Origin: an uncultured Bacillota bacterium
GTDB taxonomy: Bacteria; Bacillota; Clostridia; Christensenellales; UBA1242
Reading direction: 5' to 3'
Length of the DNA: 14,557 bases
NCBI GenBank assembly: GCA_947088415.1
Contig: CAMUGK010000014.1
Location: 1-14,557 of the forward strand
The translations under genes were made by a program, and so were the position numbers. A model generated the notes under the pieces. That model searched no databases, had not been told where the DNA came from, and saw only the letters and a program-made list of their open reading frames with translations. Every line of letters begins with the position of its first letter. Within the stretch, counting starts at the first letter, position 1. Below, one piece after another: positions 1 to 6,776 of the stretch.

Positions 1-171
1 GTTCGTGGTGTGGCTATGAACCCTAATGACCACAAACATGGTGGTGGTGAAGGTAAATCTCCAGTTGGTATGGCTTCACCTGTTACTCCATGGGGTAAAC
101 CAGCTCTTGGCTATAAGACAAGAAAGAAGAAAAATAAATCTAACCGCTTGATGGTTAAGAGAGTTAATTAG
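1..171 (+). CDS. rplB: 50S ribosomal protein L2, C-terminal end (partial)
   Basis: The window opens inside this gene; 56 codons and a TAG stop remain in frame 1. The visible part contains the L2 C-terminal signature: the stretch VRGVAMNPNDHKHGGGEG followed by a KSPVG-like segment and a basic tail ending KRVN. L2 binds 23S rRNA next to the peptidyl transferase centre, and the conserved histidine in the HGGGEG loop lies close to that site. The TAG stop at 169-171 forms part of TAGGAG, the ribosome binding site of rpsS, so the two genes are probably translationally coupled. The 5' end lies outside the window. Confidence 0.97.
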   Translation, partial: VRGVAMNPNDHKHGGGEGKSPVGMASPVTPWGKPALGYKTRKKKNKSNRLMVKRVN

Positions 172-182
172 GAGAAAGTAGT

Positions 183-461
183 ATGAGTAAAGAAATTAAA
201 AAGCCTTATGTTCATCCAAGCCTTGTAAAAAAGGTTAATGAGATGTTGTCTTCAGGCGTTAAAAAACCAATCAAAACTTGGTCAAGATCTTCAACTATTT
301 ATCCTGACTTTGTTGGTTTTACATTCGCAGTTCACAATGGCAAAAAACATGTCCCTGTTTATTGCACAGCAGATATGGTTGGACACAAACTCGGCGAGTT
401 TGCTCCAACAAGAACTTATAAGGGACACACTAAAAAGTCGGCAAGTGCAAAAGGAAGATAA
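183..461 (+). CDS. rpsS: 30S ribosomal protein S19
   Basis: The 92-residue product has the usual S19 length and core: the TWSRSSTIYPDFVGFTFAVHN segment, a GHKLGEFAPTRTY motif and a basic C-terminus (KGHTKKSASAKGR). S19 sits in the head of the 30S subunit with S13 and contacts the A-site tRNA region. The N-terminus (MSKEIKKPYVHPSL) is somewhat diverged from the common KKGPFVDEHL form. The start is set by AGGAG at 170-174, with 8 bases between it and the ATG. It lies between rplB and rplV, as in nearly all S10 operons. Confidence 0.97.
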   Translation: MSKEIKKPYVHPSLVKKVNEMLSSGVKKPIKTWSRSSTIYPDFVGFTFAVHNGKKHVPVYCTADMVGHKLGEFAPTRTYKGHTKKSASAKGR

Positions 462-473
462 TAGGAGAGAAAA

Positions 474-866
474 ATGGCTAAAGGAATTAGATTAAAAGCT
501 GAAAAACGTCAAGCAAACGCTGATAAAAGACCTTATGCAAAGGCTAAATTCGTTAGAATGAGCCCTTCAAAAGTTAATATCGTGCTTGACCAAATTCGTG
601 GCAAAAAAGCAGTTTTGGCTGTTGCTATATTAGAAAATATGCCAGATAGTGCTGCTCACGAAGCTTTAAAAGTTTTAAACTCTGCTATTGCTAATGCAGA
701 AAACAACAAGGGTATGAACAAAGATACTTTGTTTGTTAGTGAATGCTACACAGGCCAAGGACCACTTCTTAAAAGAGTTAACTTTAGAGGAAGAGGTAGA
801 GTTGACAGAATTCAAAAGAAATCTGCTCACATCACAATTGTGCTTGATGAAAAGGTAGGAGGCTAA
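474..866 (+). CDS. rplV: 50S ribosomal protein L22
   Basis: The 130-residue protein matches L22: AKAKFVRMSPSKVNIVLDQIRGKKA near the start of the globular domain, and the C-terminal beta-hairpin region ending with a GRVDRIQKKSAHITIVLDE stretch. The L22 hairpin lines the nascent-peptide exit tunnel and helps form the macrolide-binding surroundings. The N-terminus (about 20 residues before AKAKFVRM) is a little longer and more basic than in Bacillus subtilis. The ATG follows AGGAG at 463-467, directly after the rpsS stop. Confidence 0.97.
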   Translation: MAKGIRLKAEKRQANADKRPYAKAKFVRMSPSKVNIVLDQIRGKKAVLAVAILENMPDSAAHEALKVLNSAIANAENNKGMNKDTLFVSECYTGQGPLLKRVNFRGRGRVDRIQKKSAHITIVLDEKVGG

Positions 867-867
867 G

Positions 868-1542
868 ATGGGACAAAAAGTTAGTCCAGTGGGACTTAGA
901 GTTGGTGTAATTAAGGATTGGGAAGCAACTTGGTATGCAGACAAAAAATCTTTTGCTGCAAACGTAAAGGAAGACGACGTAATCCGTAAATTCTTCCAAC
1001 AAAAATATGCACAATGTGCAATCTCAAAAGTAACTATTGAAAGAACAGAAGGTAAACTTATTGTCAATATCTTTACTGGCAAACCTGGTATGATTATTGG
1101 ACAAAAAGGTGCAGGAATTGAAACTATTAAGAAAGAAATTTCCAAACTTGTTCGTCCTGTTAAGCTTCTTGTTATCAATGTTAAAGAAATTAAAAGACCA
1201 GATTTTGATGCTAAACTTGTTGCTGAAAGCATCGCACAACAACTTGAAAAACGTGTAGCTGTTAAACGTGCACTTAAACAAGCTCTTCAAAGAGTTATGA
1301 AAGCTGGCGCTAAAGGTTGCAAAGTTCAAGCTGGTGGCGTTCTTGGAAAGCCAATGGATAAAGCTATGACTGAGAAATATATGGAAGGCAGTCTTCCACT
1401 TCACACTCTCAGAGCAGACATTGACTATGGAACAATGACAGCACACACTATTACTGGAAATGTTGGTATTAAGGTTTGGATCTATAAAGGTGAAATCCTT
1501 GGCGGAAAGAAAACATCTGCTCAAAAAGGAGGACAAGAATAA
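868..1542 (+). CDS. rpsC: 30S ribosomal protein S3
   Basis: The 224-residue product begins MGQKVSPVGLRVGVI, the conserved S3 start. A type II KH domain follows with the loop G78-Q79-K80-G81 inside GMIIGQKGAGIE. The C-terminal domain has ADIDYGTMTAHTITGNVG and the GVKVWIYKGEILG-type end. S3 sits in the 30S head at the mRNA entry channel and contributes to helicase activity. The ATG begins one base after the rplV stop, and its AGGAGG (857-862) lies inside the rplV coding sequence. The TAA stop overlaps the rplP ATG by one base. Confidence 0.98.
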   Translation: MGQKVSPVGLRVGVIKDWEATWYADKKSFAANVKEDDVIRKFFQQKYAQCAISKVTIERTEGKLIVNIFTGKPGMIIGQKGAGIETIKKEISKLVRPVKLLVINVKEIKRPDFDAKLVAESIAQQLEKRVAVKRALKQALQRVMKAGAKGCKVQAGGVLGKPMDKAMTEKYMEGSLPLHTLRADIDYGTMTAHTITGNVGIKVWIYKGEILGGKKTSAQKGGQE

Positions 1543-1982
1543 TGTTAATGCCTAAAAGAGTTAAAAGAAGAAAAGTTTTCAGAGGTAGAATGACTGGCAA
1601 GGCAACAAGAGGCAATACACTTGCTTACGGAAGTTATGGTATTGTTGCAACTGAACCTTGCTGGATTAAATCTAACCAAATTGAAGCCGCTCGTATTGCT
1701 ATGACAAGATACATCAAACGTGGCGGAAAAGTTTGGATTAAAATTTTCCCAGATAAACCTGTAACTAAGAAAGCCATCGGCGTTCGTATGGGTTCAGGTA
1801 AAGGTAACCCAGAATTTTGGGTTGCAGTTGTAAAACCTGGCAGAGTTCTATTCGAAATTGAAGGTGTTGCAGAAGAAGTTGCTAAAGAAGCTCTTCGTCT
1901 TGCTGGACACAAACTTCCTTGCAAAGTTAAATTTGTAAAGAAAGAAGATTTCAATAAAGGTGGTGAAGGTAATGAAAATTAA
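1542..1982 (+). CDS. rplP: 50S ribosomal protein L16
   Basis: The 146-residue product starts MLMPKRVKRRKVFRGRMTG, the expected L16 N-terminus. Later motifs include ATEPCWIKSNQIEAARIAM, KIFPDKPVTKKAIGVRMGSG and GNPEFWVAVVKPGR. L16 helps position aminoacyl-tRNA in the 50S A site. The ATG shares its A with the rpsC stop (TAATG arrangement), and AAAGGAGG at 1525-1532 is the binding site. A second in-frame ATG at 1548 is possible, but MLMPKR matches family starts. The C-terminal tail is short and Gly/Glu-rich, and it overlaps the start of rpmC by 11 bases. Confidence 0.97.
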   Translation: MLMPKRVKRRKVFRGRMTGKATRGNTLAYGSYGIVATEPCWIKSNQIEAARIAMTRYIKRGGKVWIKIFPDKPVTKKAIGVRMGSGKGNPEFWVAVVKPGRVLFEIEGVAEEVAKEALRLAGHKLPCKVKFVKKEDFNKGGEGNEN

Positions 1983-2193
1983 TGAAATCAAAGCACTTAG
2001 CGTTACTGAATTAAACGCTAAACTTAAAGAACTTAATAGTGAATTATTTAATCTTCGTTTCTCTCATGCCACAAGAAATCTTGCAAACCCAATGAGAATT
2101 CATGAATGCAAGAAAGAAATTGCAAGAGTTAAAACAGTTCTCAGAGAGAAAGAAATTGCCCAAGGCAAAGGAGGAAACGATGGAAGAAACTAG
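1972..2193 (+). CDS. rpmC: 50S ribosomal protein L29
   Basis: The 73-residue product starts MKINEIKALSVTELNAKLKE and has the L29 signature ELFNLRFSHATRNLANPMRI. L29 is a small two-helix protein at the tunnel exit on the 50S surface, where it contributes to docking of nascent-chain factors. I chose ATG 1972 over upstream in-frame GTG codons at 1960 and 1963 because the AGGTGG-type binding site (about 1958-1963) overlaps those GTGs and because family members begin MK-x-x-E-[IL]. It overlaps rplP by 11 bases and rpsQ by 14 bases, a sign of translational coupling. Confidence 0.95.
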   Translation: MKINEIKALSVTELNAKLKELNSELFNLRFSHATRNLANPMRIHECKKEIARVKTVLREKEIAQGKGGNDGRN

Positions 2194-2443
2194 AAATGCA
2201 AGACTTGAAAGAGTTGGCGTTATTGTTAGTGCTGGGAAAATGGACAAAACAGTTGTTGTTAAAATCGTTTCCAGAGTAAAAAGTCCAATCTATAAAAAAG
2301 TCGTTCAAAAATCAAAAAAATTCAAAGCTCACGATGAAAACAATGAATGCAGAATGGGTGATACTGTTCGCATTATGGAAACTCGTCCACTCAGTAAGGA
2401 CAAGTATTACCGCGTTGTTGAAATCGTTGAGAGAGCGAAGTAA
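2180..2443 (+). CDS. rpsQ: 30S ribosomal protein S17
   Basis: The 87-residue product begins MEETRNARLERVGVIVSAGK and shows the S17 OB-fold motifs: MDKTVVVKIVSRVKSPIYKK, a KAHDENNECRMGD segment and IMETRPLSKDKYYRVVEIVERAK. S17 is a primary 16S rRNA binding protein in the lower body of the 30S subunit. The start is fixed by AAAGGAGG at 2168-2175 inside the end of rpmC, with 4 bases before the ATG. The longer in-frame reading from 2102 lacks a binding site and extends beyond family length, so I reject it. The stop begins the TAAGGAGG that serves rplN. Confidence 0.96.
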   Translation: MEETRNARLERVGVIVSAGKMDKTVVVKIVSRVKSPIYKKVVQKSKKFKAHDENNECRMGDTVRIMETRPLSKDKYYRVVEIVERAK

Positions 2444-2457
2444 GGAGGAATGGTAAT

Positions 2458-2826
2458 ATGGTTCAACCTCAAACTAGATTAAAAGTTGCTGATAACACTG
2501 GTGCAAAAGAAATTATGTGCATTCGTGTTTTAGGTGGCTCTTATAGAAGAAGTGGAAGTATTGGTGATATTATCGTCGCTTCAGTAAAAAAAGCAACTCC
2601 TGGTGGAACAGTTAAGAAAGGTGATGTTATTAAGGCAGTTATCGTTCGCACTGTTAAAGAAATTCGCAGAAAAGACGGTTCATCTATCAGATTTGATGAT
2701 AATGCAGCAGTTATCATCGACAACCAAAAACAACCAAAAGGCACTCGTGTATTCGGGCCTATCGCTAGAGAACTTCGTGATAAGGGTTATATGAAAATTA
2801 TTTCTCTTGCACCAGAAGTAATTTAA
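2458..2826 (+). CDS. rplN: 50S ribosomal protein L14
   Basis: The 122-residue product has exactly the usual L14 length. It carries MVQPQTRLKVADNTGAKEIM, the VLGGSYRRSGSIGDIIVASVK stretch, and the C-terminal GTRVFGPIARELRDKGYMKI motif. L14 lies at the subunit interface of the 50S, contacts 16S rRNA (bridge B8) and is the docking site of the silencing factor RsfS. The TAAGGAGG at 2441-2448, made of the rpsQ stop plus the following bases, is the binding site. An ATG at 2450 is out of frame and too close to it. This gene opens the classical spc block. Confidence 0.98.
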   Translation: MVQPQTRLKVADNTGAKEIMCIRVLGGSYRRSGSIGDIIVASVKKATPGGTVKKGDVIKAVIVRTVKEIRRKDGSSIRFDDNAAVIIDNQKQPKGTRVFGPIARELRDKGYMKIISLAPEVI

Positions 2827-2842
2827 CAAAAGGAGCAAAGTT

Positions 2843-3364
2843 ATGAAAATGACAATTAAAACAGGTGATAGTGTTTTAGTCATCACTGGCAAAGACAAAG
2901 GCAAACAAGGCAAAGTTTTGGAAGTTCTTCCAGAATCTAACCGCGTTGTCGTTGACGGCGTTAATGTTGTTAAAAGACACCAAAAACCTAGATCTCAACA
3001 AGATAAAGGTGGCATTATTTCAAAAGTTGCTCCAATCGATGCTTCAAATGTTATGGTTGTATGTCCAAGTTGTGGCAAACCTTCAAGAGTTGCTCACAGC
3101 GAAGTTAATGGCAAAAAAGTTCGCGTTTGCAAAAAATGCAAAACAAGCCTTGACAGAGAATATGTAAAAGCATCTAAAAAGGAAGCAAAAAAAGCTACCG
3201 AAGCTAAAGCTACAGTGAAAGAAGAAGTTAAAACACAAGCTAAAGCACCAAAAACAACAAAAACAGCTGAAAAAACATCAGCTTCAAAACCTGTAGAAAA
3301 GAAGACAACTTCTACTACAAAAACTACACCTAAAAAGTCGACTTCTAAAAAGACAGAAGCATAG
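2843..3364 (+). CDS. rplX: 50S ribosomal protein L24 with a long Lys/Thr/Ala-rich tail
   Basis: Residues 1 to about 103 are a normal L24: a KOW segment (TGDSVLVITGKDKGKQGKVL), GVNVVKRHQKP, a KGGIISKVAPIDASNVM stretch and a zinc ribbon with C74-x2-C77 and C96-x2-C99. L24 starts 50S assembly by binding the 5' part of 23S rRNA. Residues about 104-173 are an extra low-complexity tail rich in Lys, Thr, Ala, Ser and Glu and free of aromatics after Y107, almost certainly disordered. Bacillus subtilis L24 is only about 103 residues. No frameshift is needed: the tail is in frame, uses neighbour-like codons and ends in a TAG that forms the rplE binding site (TAGGAG). The start follows AGGAG at 2831-2835. 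Confidence 0.96.
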   Translation: MKMTIKTGDSVLVITGKDKGKQGKVLEVLPESNRVVVDGVNVVKRHQKPRSQQDKGGIISKVAPIDASNVMVVCPSCGKPSRVAHSEVNGKKVRVCKKCKTSLDREYVKASKKEAKKATEAKATVKEEVKTQAKAPKTTKTAEKTSASKPVEKKTTSTTKTTPKKSTSKKTEA

Positions 3365-3376
3365 GAGATATGAGTT

Positions 3377-3928
3377 ATGGCTAAAGAACAAAACAGAATT
3401 TCAAGCAAATATAAAACAGAAGTTGTTCCTGCACTCAACGCCGAATTTGGTTATAAAAATCCAAACGAAGTTCCAAAACTTGTTAAAATTGTTCTTAACA
3501 TGGGACTTGGTGCTGAAAAAGGTAACTCAAAATCTTTCAACACAGCTGTTGAAGAACTTGCAGTTATTTCAGGACAAAAACCTGTTGTAACAGTTGCTAA
3601 AAAATCAATCGCTAACTTCACTTTAAGAGAAGGACAAAAAATTGGTGCAAAAGTTACTTTAAGAGGAGACAGAATGTATGAATTCTTTGATAGACTTACA
3701 GCAATCGCTCTTCCAAGAGTTAGAGACTTTAGAGGTATCTCAGACAAGTCTTTTGACGGAAAAGGTAACTATTCTATGGGAATTAAAGAACAACTTATTT
3801 TCCCTGAAATCGTATATGAAAAAGTCGACAAAATCAGAGGCTTTGACATCACTTTCGTGACAACTGCTAAGACTGATAAAGAAGCAAAAGCACTTTTGAA
3901 GGCACTTGGTTTGCCTTTCGCTAAATAA
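3377..3928 (+). CDS. rplE: 50S ribosomal protein L5
   Basis: The 183-residue product fits the L5 family length. Visible motifs are VPKLVKIVLNMGLG, an ISGQKPVVTVAKKSIANFTLREG stretch, GAKVTLRGDRMYEFFDRL, RDFRGISDKSFDGKGNYSMG and a C-terminal FVTTAKTDKEAKALLKALGLPF. L5 belongs to the 50S central protuberance with 5S rRNA and L18, and it contacts P-site tRNA and S13. The ATG at 3377 is 9 bases after AGGAG (3363-3367). An ATG at 3370 is out of frame and closes after four codons. The stop is the first part of TAAGGAG serving rpsN. Confidence 0.97.
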   Translation: MAKEQNRISSKYKTEVVPALNAEFGYKNPNEVPKLVKIVLNMGLGAEKGNSKSFNTAVEELAVISGQKPVVTVAKKSIANFTLREGQKIGAKVTLRGDRMYEFFDRLTAIALPRVRDFRGISDKSFDGKGNYSMGIKEQLIFPEIVYEKVDKIRGFDITFVTTAKTDKEAKALLKALGLPFAK

Positions 3929-3939
3929 GGAGTTTTAAT

Positions 3940-4125
3940 ATGGCTAGAAAAGCATTAATTGAAAAACAACAAAGAGCTCAAAAGTTTAAGACAAGAGAAT
4001 ATACTCGTTGTTCTATTTGCGGTCGTCCACACGCAGTTCTCAGAAAGTATGGTATTTGCAGAGTTTGCTTCCGCGAACTTGCAAACAAAGGACAAATCCC
4101 TGGCGTTAAGAAGTCAAGTTGGTAA
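3940..4125 (+). CDS. rpsN: 30S ribosomal protein S14, zinc-binding short form (type Z)
   Basis: This is the short 61-residue S14 form of Gram-positive bacteria (also called rpsZ). Its zinc finger is C24-x2-C27 and C40-x2-C43, inside RCSICGRPHAVLRKYGICRVCF, and the tail is the conserved GQIPGVKKSSW. S14 binds 16S rRNA late in assembly of the 30S head. The cysteine-free long S14 paralogue used under zinc limitation is not in this window. The ATG follows TAAGGAG (3926-3932), with the rplE stop built into the binding site. Confidence 0.98.
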   Translation: MARKALIEKQQRAQKFKTREYTRCSICGRPHAVLRKYGICRVCFRELANKGQIPGVKKSSW

Positions 4126-4143
4126 AAAGGAGGAATATTAGTT

Positions 4144-4545
4144 ATGTTAGTTACAGACCCAATCGCAGATATGCTTACAAGAATTCGTAATGCAATTCAA
4201 GCAAAACACGAAGATGTTAGCGTTCCTGCATCTAAAGAAAAATTAGCCATTGCTAAAATTCTTCTCGATGAAGGCTACATCACTTCTTTTGAAGAAAGGG
4301 AAGATGAAGATAATCACAAAAACATTGAAATTGTGTTAAAATATGACGAAAATGGCGAAAGCGTTATTCAAGGTTTAAAAAGAATTTCTAAACCTGGTCT
4401 TCGTATTTATGCACAATGTGATAAACTTCCAAAAGTTATAAGCGGACTTGGAATTGCCATTATTTCAACAAACAAAGGCATCGTAACTGATAAAGTTGCA
4501 AGAAGCCTTAATGTTGGTGGCGAAGTTCTCGCTTATGTATGGTAA
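4144..4545 (+). CDS. rpsH: 30S ribosomal protein S8
   Basis: The 133-residue product begins MLVTDPIADMLTRIRNAI, a canonical S8 start. It ends with GLGIAIISTNKGIVTDKVARSLNVGGEVLAYVW, close to the family pattern; the usual [IL]STS[KR]G is here ISTNKG. S8 binds helix 21 of 16S rRNA and in Escherichia coli is the translational repressor of the spc operon. I did not find a clear S8 decoy hairpin near the rplE start. AAGGAGG at 4127-4133 lies 10 bases before the ATG. The stop is part of TAAGGAGG at 4543-4550. Confidence 0.97.
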   Translation: MLVTDPIADMLTRIRNAIQAKHEDVSVPASKEKLAIAKILLDEGYITSFEEREDEDNHKNIEIVLKYDENGESVIQGLKRISKPGLRIYAQCDKLPKVISGLGIAIISTNKGIVTDKVARSLNVGGEVLAYVW

Positions 4546-4555
4546 GGAGGGGAAT

Positions 4556-5104
4556 ATGTCAAGAATTGGTAATAAAGTTATTGTTATGCCTGCAGGTGTT
4601 TCAGCAGTTATGAATGGTCAAGTTCTTTCTGTTACAGGCCCAAAAGGCAATTTACAACAAGAAATTGACAAATGCATTGCAGTTAAGATTGAAGGAAATG
4701 AAATGACTTTCTCTATCGCTAAAAATACTGCAGATTCAAGTGCAAAACATGGACTTTATAGAGCACTCGCTCACAACATGGTTGTTGGTGTTAGTGAAGG
4801 CTTTAAAAAGATTCTTCTTATCTCAGGTGTTGGTTATAAAGCAAGTGTTAGTGGAAATAAACTTAACCTTAACCTTGGTTTCTCACACCCAGTTGAAGTT
4901 GAAATTCCTGCTGATTTGCAAGTTGCTTGCCCATCAGTTACAGAAATTCAAATTTCAGGCATTGACAAACAAAAAGTTGGTCAATTTGCATCAAATATTA
5001 AAGACTTGCGTCCAGTTGAACCATATCACGGATATGGCGTTAGATACAGCGACCAAGTTGTAATTAGAAAAGTCGGAAAAACTGCTGGTAAGGGCAAGAA
5101 GTAG
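4556..5104 (+). CDS. rplF: 50S ribosomal protein L6
   Basis: The 182-residue product starts MSRIGNKVIVMPAGVSAVMNG and carries the L6 duplicated-fold motifs LSVTGPKGNL, MVVGVSEGFKKILLISGVGYKA and the C-terminal GQFASNIKDLRPVEPYHGYGVRY followed by a GKTAGKGKK end. L6 lies near the sarcin-ricin loop and the factor-binding site. ATG 4556 is correct because TAAGGAGG at 4543-4550 precedes it by 5 bases. A longer in-frame reading from 4496 lies inside rpsH and is not plausible. The TAG stop forms the binding site of rplR. Confidence 0.97.
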   Translation: MSRIGNKVIVMPAGVSAVMNGQVLSVTGPKGNLQQEIDKCIAVKIEGNEMTFSIAKNTADSSAKHGLYRALAHNMVVGVSEGFKKILLISGVGYKASVSGNKLNLNLGFSHPVEVEIPADLQVACPSVTEIQISGIDKQKVGQFASNIKDLRPVEPYHGYGVRYSDQVVIRKVGKTAGKGKK

Positions 5105-5112
5105 GAGGAATT

Positions 5113-5481
5113 ATGATTAACAAGAATGATAAAAACTCACAAAGAGTTGTTCGTCATAAACGCGTTAGAAATAAAGTTTCTGGCACTAGCGAAAGACCTC
5201 GTCTTTGTGTTAACAGATCTTTAAATGAAATCTACGCTCAAATTATTGATGATGTTAAAGGTGTTACACTCGTTTCTGCTTCTACTCGTGATAAAGAAAT
5301 CGCATCTCTTATCAAAGGTAAGACAAAAACAGAACAAGCCAAAGTTGTAGGACAAACTCTTGGCAAACGTGCACTCGCAAAAAAGATTAAACAAGTCGTT
5401 TTTGATAGAGGCGGATACATCTATATTGGAAGAGTTCAAGCTCTCGCCGAAGGCGCTAGAGAAGCTGGACTTGAGTTTTAG
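5113..5481 (+). CDS. rplR: 50S ribosomal protein L18
   Basis: The 122-residue product shows L18 motifs: RHKRVRNKVSGTSERPRLCV, an SLNEIYAQIIDDVKGVTLVSAST stretch, and the C-terminal FDRGGYIYIGRVQALAEGAREAGLEF. L18 binds 5S rRNA with L5 and anchors it in the central protuberance. The start follows TAGGAGG at 5102-5108 (rplF stop included), 4 bases before the ATG. It is followed without a gap by rpsE, with TAGGAGG again formed at its own stop. Confidence 0.97.
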   Translation: MINKNDKNSQRVVRHKRVRNKVSGTSERPRLCVNRSLNEIYAQIIDDVKGVTLVSASTRDKEIASLIKGKTKTEQAKVVGQTLGKRALAKKIKQVVFDRGGYIYIGRVQALAEGAREAGLEF

Positions 5482-5490
5482 GAGGAAAGC

Positions 5491-6108
5491 ATGGAAAACA
5501 TCGAAGAAGTTAAATCACAAGAAACTGTTGTTACTGCTGAAAACCTTCCTGAAATGGCAAGTAAAGGCAGAGGCAAAAAACCTTTCAATAAAGACAACAG
5601 AAAAAACAATGACAAAAGACCTGCTAGACGTGAAGAAAGTGATATGGACAAGAAAGTTGTTTCTGTTCGCCGTGTAACTAAAGTTGTTAAAGGTGGACGC
5701 ACACTTCGTTTTTCAGCACTCGTTGTTGTTGGAGATAAAAAAGGCAAAGTTGGCATTGGCATGGGCAAAGCAAAAGAAGTTTCTCTTGCTATTGAAAAAG
5801 CCACATCAGTTGCTAAGAAAAATATGCAACCAATTTCTATGGTAAACGGAACTATTCCACACGAAGTTACTGGCAAATTCTCAACTACAAATATTCTTAT
5901 GCTTCCTGCTAAAGAAGGAACTGGAGTTATTGCTGGTGGTGCTGCTCGTTCAGTTCTCGAACTTGCTGGAATTACAGATATCGTTACAAAGATTCATGGT
6001 TCAACAAACAAAATCAACTGCGTTCAAGCAACACTTAACGGTCTTCTTTCTGTTCGCACAAAAGAAGAAATCGCTCGTCGTCGTGGCAAGAACGTAGATG
6101 AAATTTAA
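5491..6108 (+). CDS. rpsE: 30S ribosomal protein S5 with an N-terminal extension
   Basis: The S5 core runs from about residue 53 (KKVVSVRRVTKVVKGGRTLRF) and includes FSALVVVGDKKGKVGIGMGKAKEV, the IPHEVTGKF segment and EGTGVIAGGAARSVLELAGI. S5 lies at the mRNA entry side of the 30S body and affects decoding accuracy. Total length is 205 residues against about 166 in Bacillus subtilis. The extra part is a charged, glycine- and lysine-rich N-terminal segment of roughly 40 residues, with no hydrophobic stretch and probably disordered. The full-length start is supported by TAGGAGG at 5479-5485, 5 bases before this ATG. Inner ATGs at codons 22 and 52 have no comparable site. Confidence 0.96.
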   Translation: MENIEEVKSQETVVTAENLPEMASKGRGKKPFNKDNRKNNDKRPARREESDMDKKVVSVRRVTKVVKGGRTLRFSALVVVGDKKGKVGIGMGKAKEVSLAIEKATSVAKKNMQPISMVNGTIPHEVTGKFSTTNILMLPAKEGTGVIAGGAARSVLELAGITDIVTKIHGSTNKINCVQATLNGLLSVRTKEEIARRRGKNVDEI

Positions 6109-6118
6109 GGAGGGCATT

Positions 6119-6316
6119 ATGGCAGAGAAAAAAACTAAAATGCTTAAAGTTACTTGGGTTAAAAGTGCAATAGGCTATAACAAAAAACAATCTCTTATCA
6201 TTGAAGCCCTTGGACTTAAAAAACTCGGTCAATCTAAACTCCTTCCAGATAACGAGTCTGTTCGTGGAAGTTTATTCCATGTTCAACACTTAGTTAAAGT
6301 GGAAGAGGTTAAGTAG
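6119..6316 (+). CDS. rpmD: 50S ribosomal protein L30
   Basis: The 65-residue product MAEKKTKMLKVTWVKSAIGY continues with NKKQSLIIEALGLKKLGQS and ends near QHLVKVEEVK, matching the small L30 family (about 60 residues). L30 binds 23S rRNA on the 50S surface near 5S rRNA. ATG 6119 follows TAAGGAGG at 6106-6113 by 5 bases. A longer in-frame reading from 6098 would start inside rpsE upstream of the binding site and is rejected. The SVRGSLFHVQHLVKV end corresponds to the usual [TS]..VRGM...V.HLV pattern. Confidence 0.95.
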   Translation: MAEKKTKMLKVTWVKSAIGYNKKQSLIIEALGLKKLGQSKLLPDNESVRGSLFHVQHLVKVEEVK

Positions 6317-6325
6317 GAGGAAATT

Positions 6326-6772
6326 ATGAAACTTGAAAATATGAAACCTGCTGAGGGTGCTACTACAAAATCTTTCAGAGTTGGCCGTGGCATTGGAAGT
6401 GGAAATGGCAAAACTAGTGGCAAAGGTCACAAAGGTCAAAATGCTAGAAGTGGCGGTGGCGTTAGAACTGGTTTTGAAGGCGGAAACATTCCACTTATCA
6501 GAAAAATTCCAATTCGTGGTTTTAACAACTACAATTTCCGTAAAGGTTATGCTTGCATCAATGTTGGAGAACTTGAATATTTTGAGGCTAATTCAACAAT
6601 TGATATGGAAACTTTGTATGAACAAAGATTTATCGGCAAACGTGCTCCTTATGGGCTTAAAATCTTAGGCGATGGAGAACTTACTAAACCTCTTATCGTA
6701 AAAGCTAAAAAATATACTAAAACTGCAAAAGAGAAGATAGAAAAAGTTGGCGGAAAAATCGTAGAGGAGTAA
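6326..6772 (+). CDS. rplO: 50S ribosomal protein L15
   Basis: The 148-residue product has the L15 glycine-rich N-terminal extension: RVGRGIGSGNGKTSGKGHKG, then QNARSGGGVRTGFEGGNIPL and IRKIPIRGFNNYNF. L15 threads into 23S rRNA and takes part in late 50S assembly. The C-terminal half (GLKILGDGELTKPLIVKAKKYTK) also fits. TAGGAGG at 6314-6320 is the binding site. It stops 4 bases before the secY ATG, whose binding site (GAGGAG, 6764-6769) lies in the last codons of rplO. Confidence 0.97.
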   Translation: MKLENMKPAEGATTKSFRVGRGIGSGNGKTSGKGHKGQNARSGGGVRTGFEGGNIPLIRKIPIRGFNNYNFRKGYACINVGELEYFEANSTIDMETLYEQRFIGKRAPYGLKILGDGELTKPLIVKAKKYTKTAKEKIEKVGGKIVEE

Positions 6773-6776
6773 GCCT

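Noticed and set aside
675..1232. Long minus-strand ORF (185 codons) opposite rplV and rpsC.
   Set aside because: It is antisense to two conserved ribosomal genes, has no homology pattern and is a shadow of the codon bias on the + strand.
2102..2179. Upstream extension of rpsQ starting MNARKKLQE.
   Set aside because: It lies inside rpmC and exceeds the S17 length; AAAGGAGG supports ATG 2180.
3152..3361. Frameshift or gene fusion as the source of the L24 tail.
   Set aside because: The frame is continuous, codon use is constant, and the tail ends exactly at the TAG that forms the rplE binding site.
4496..4555. Upstream extension of rplF to an earlier in-frame start.
   Set aside because: It lies inside rpsH, upstream of the perfect TAAGGAGG; MSRIGNKV is the family start.
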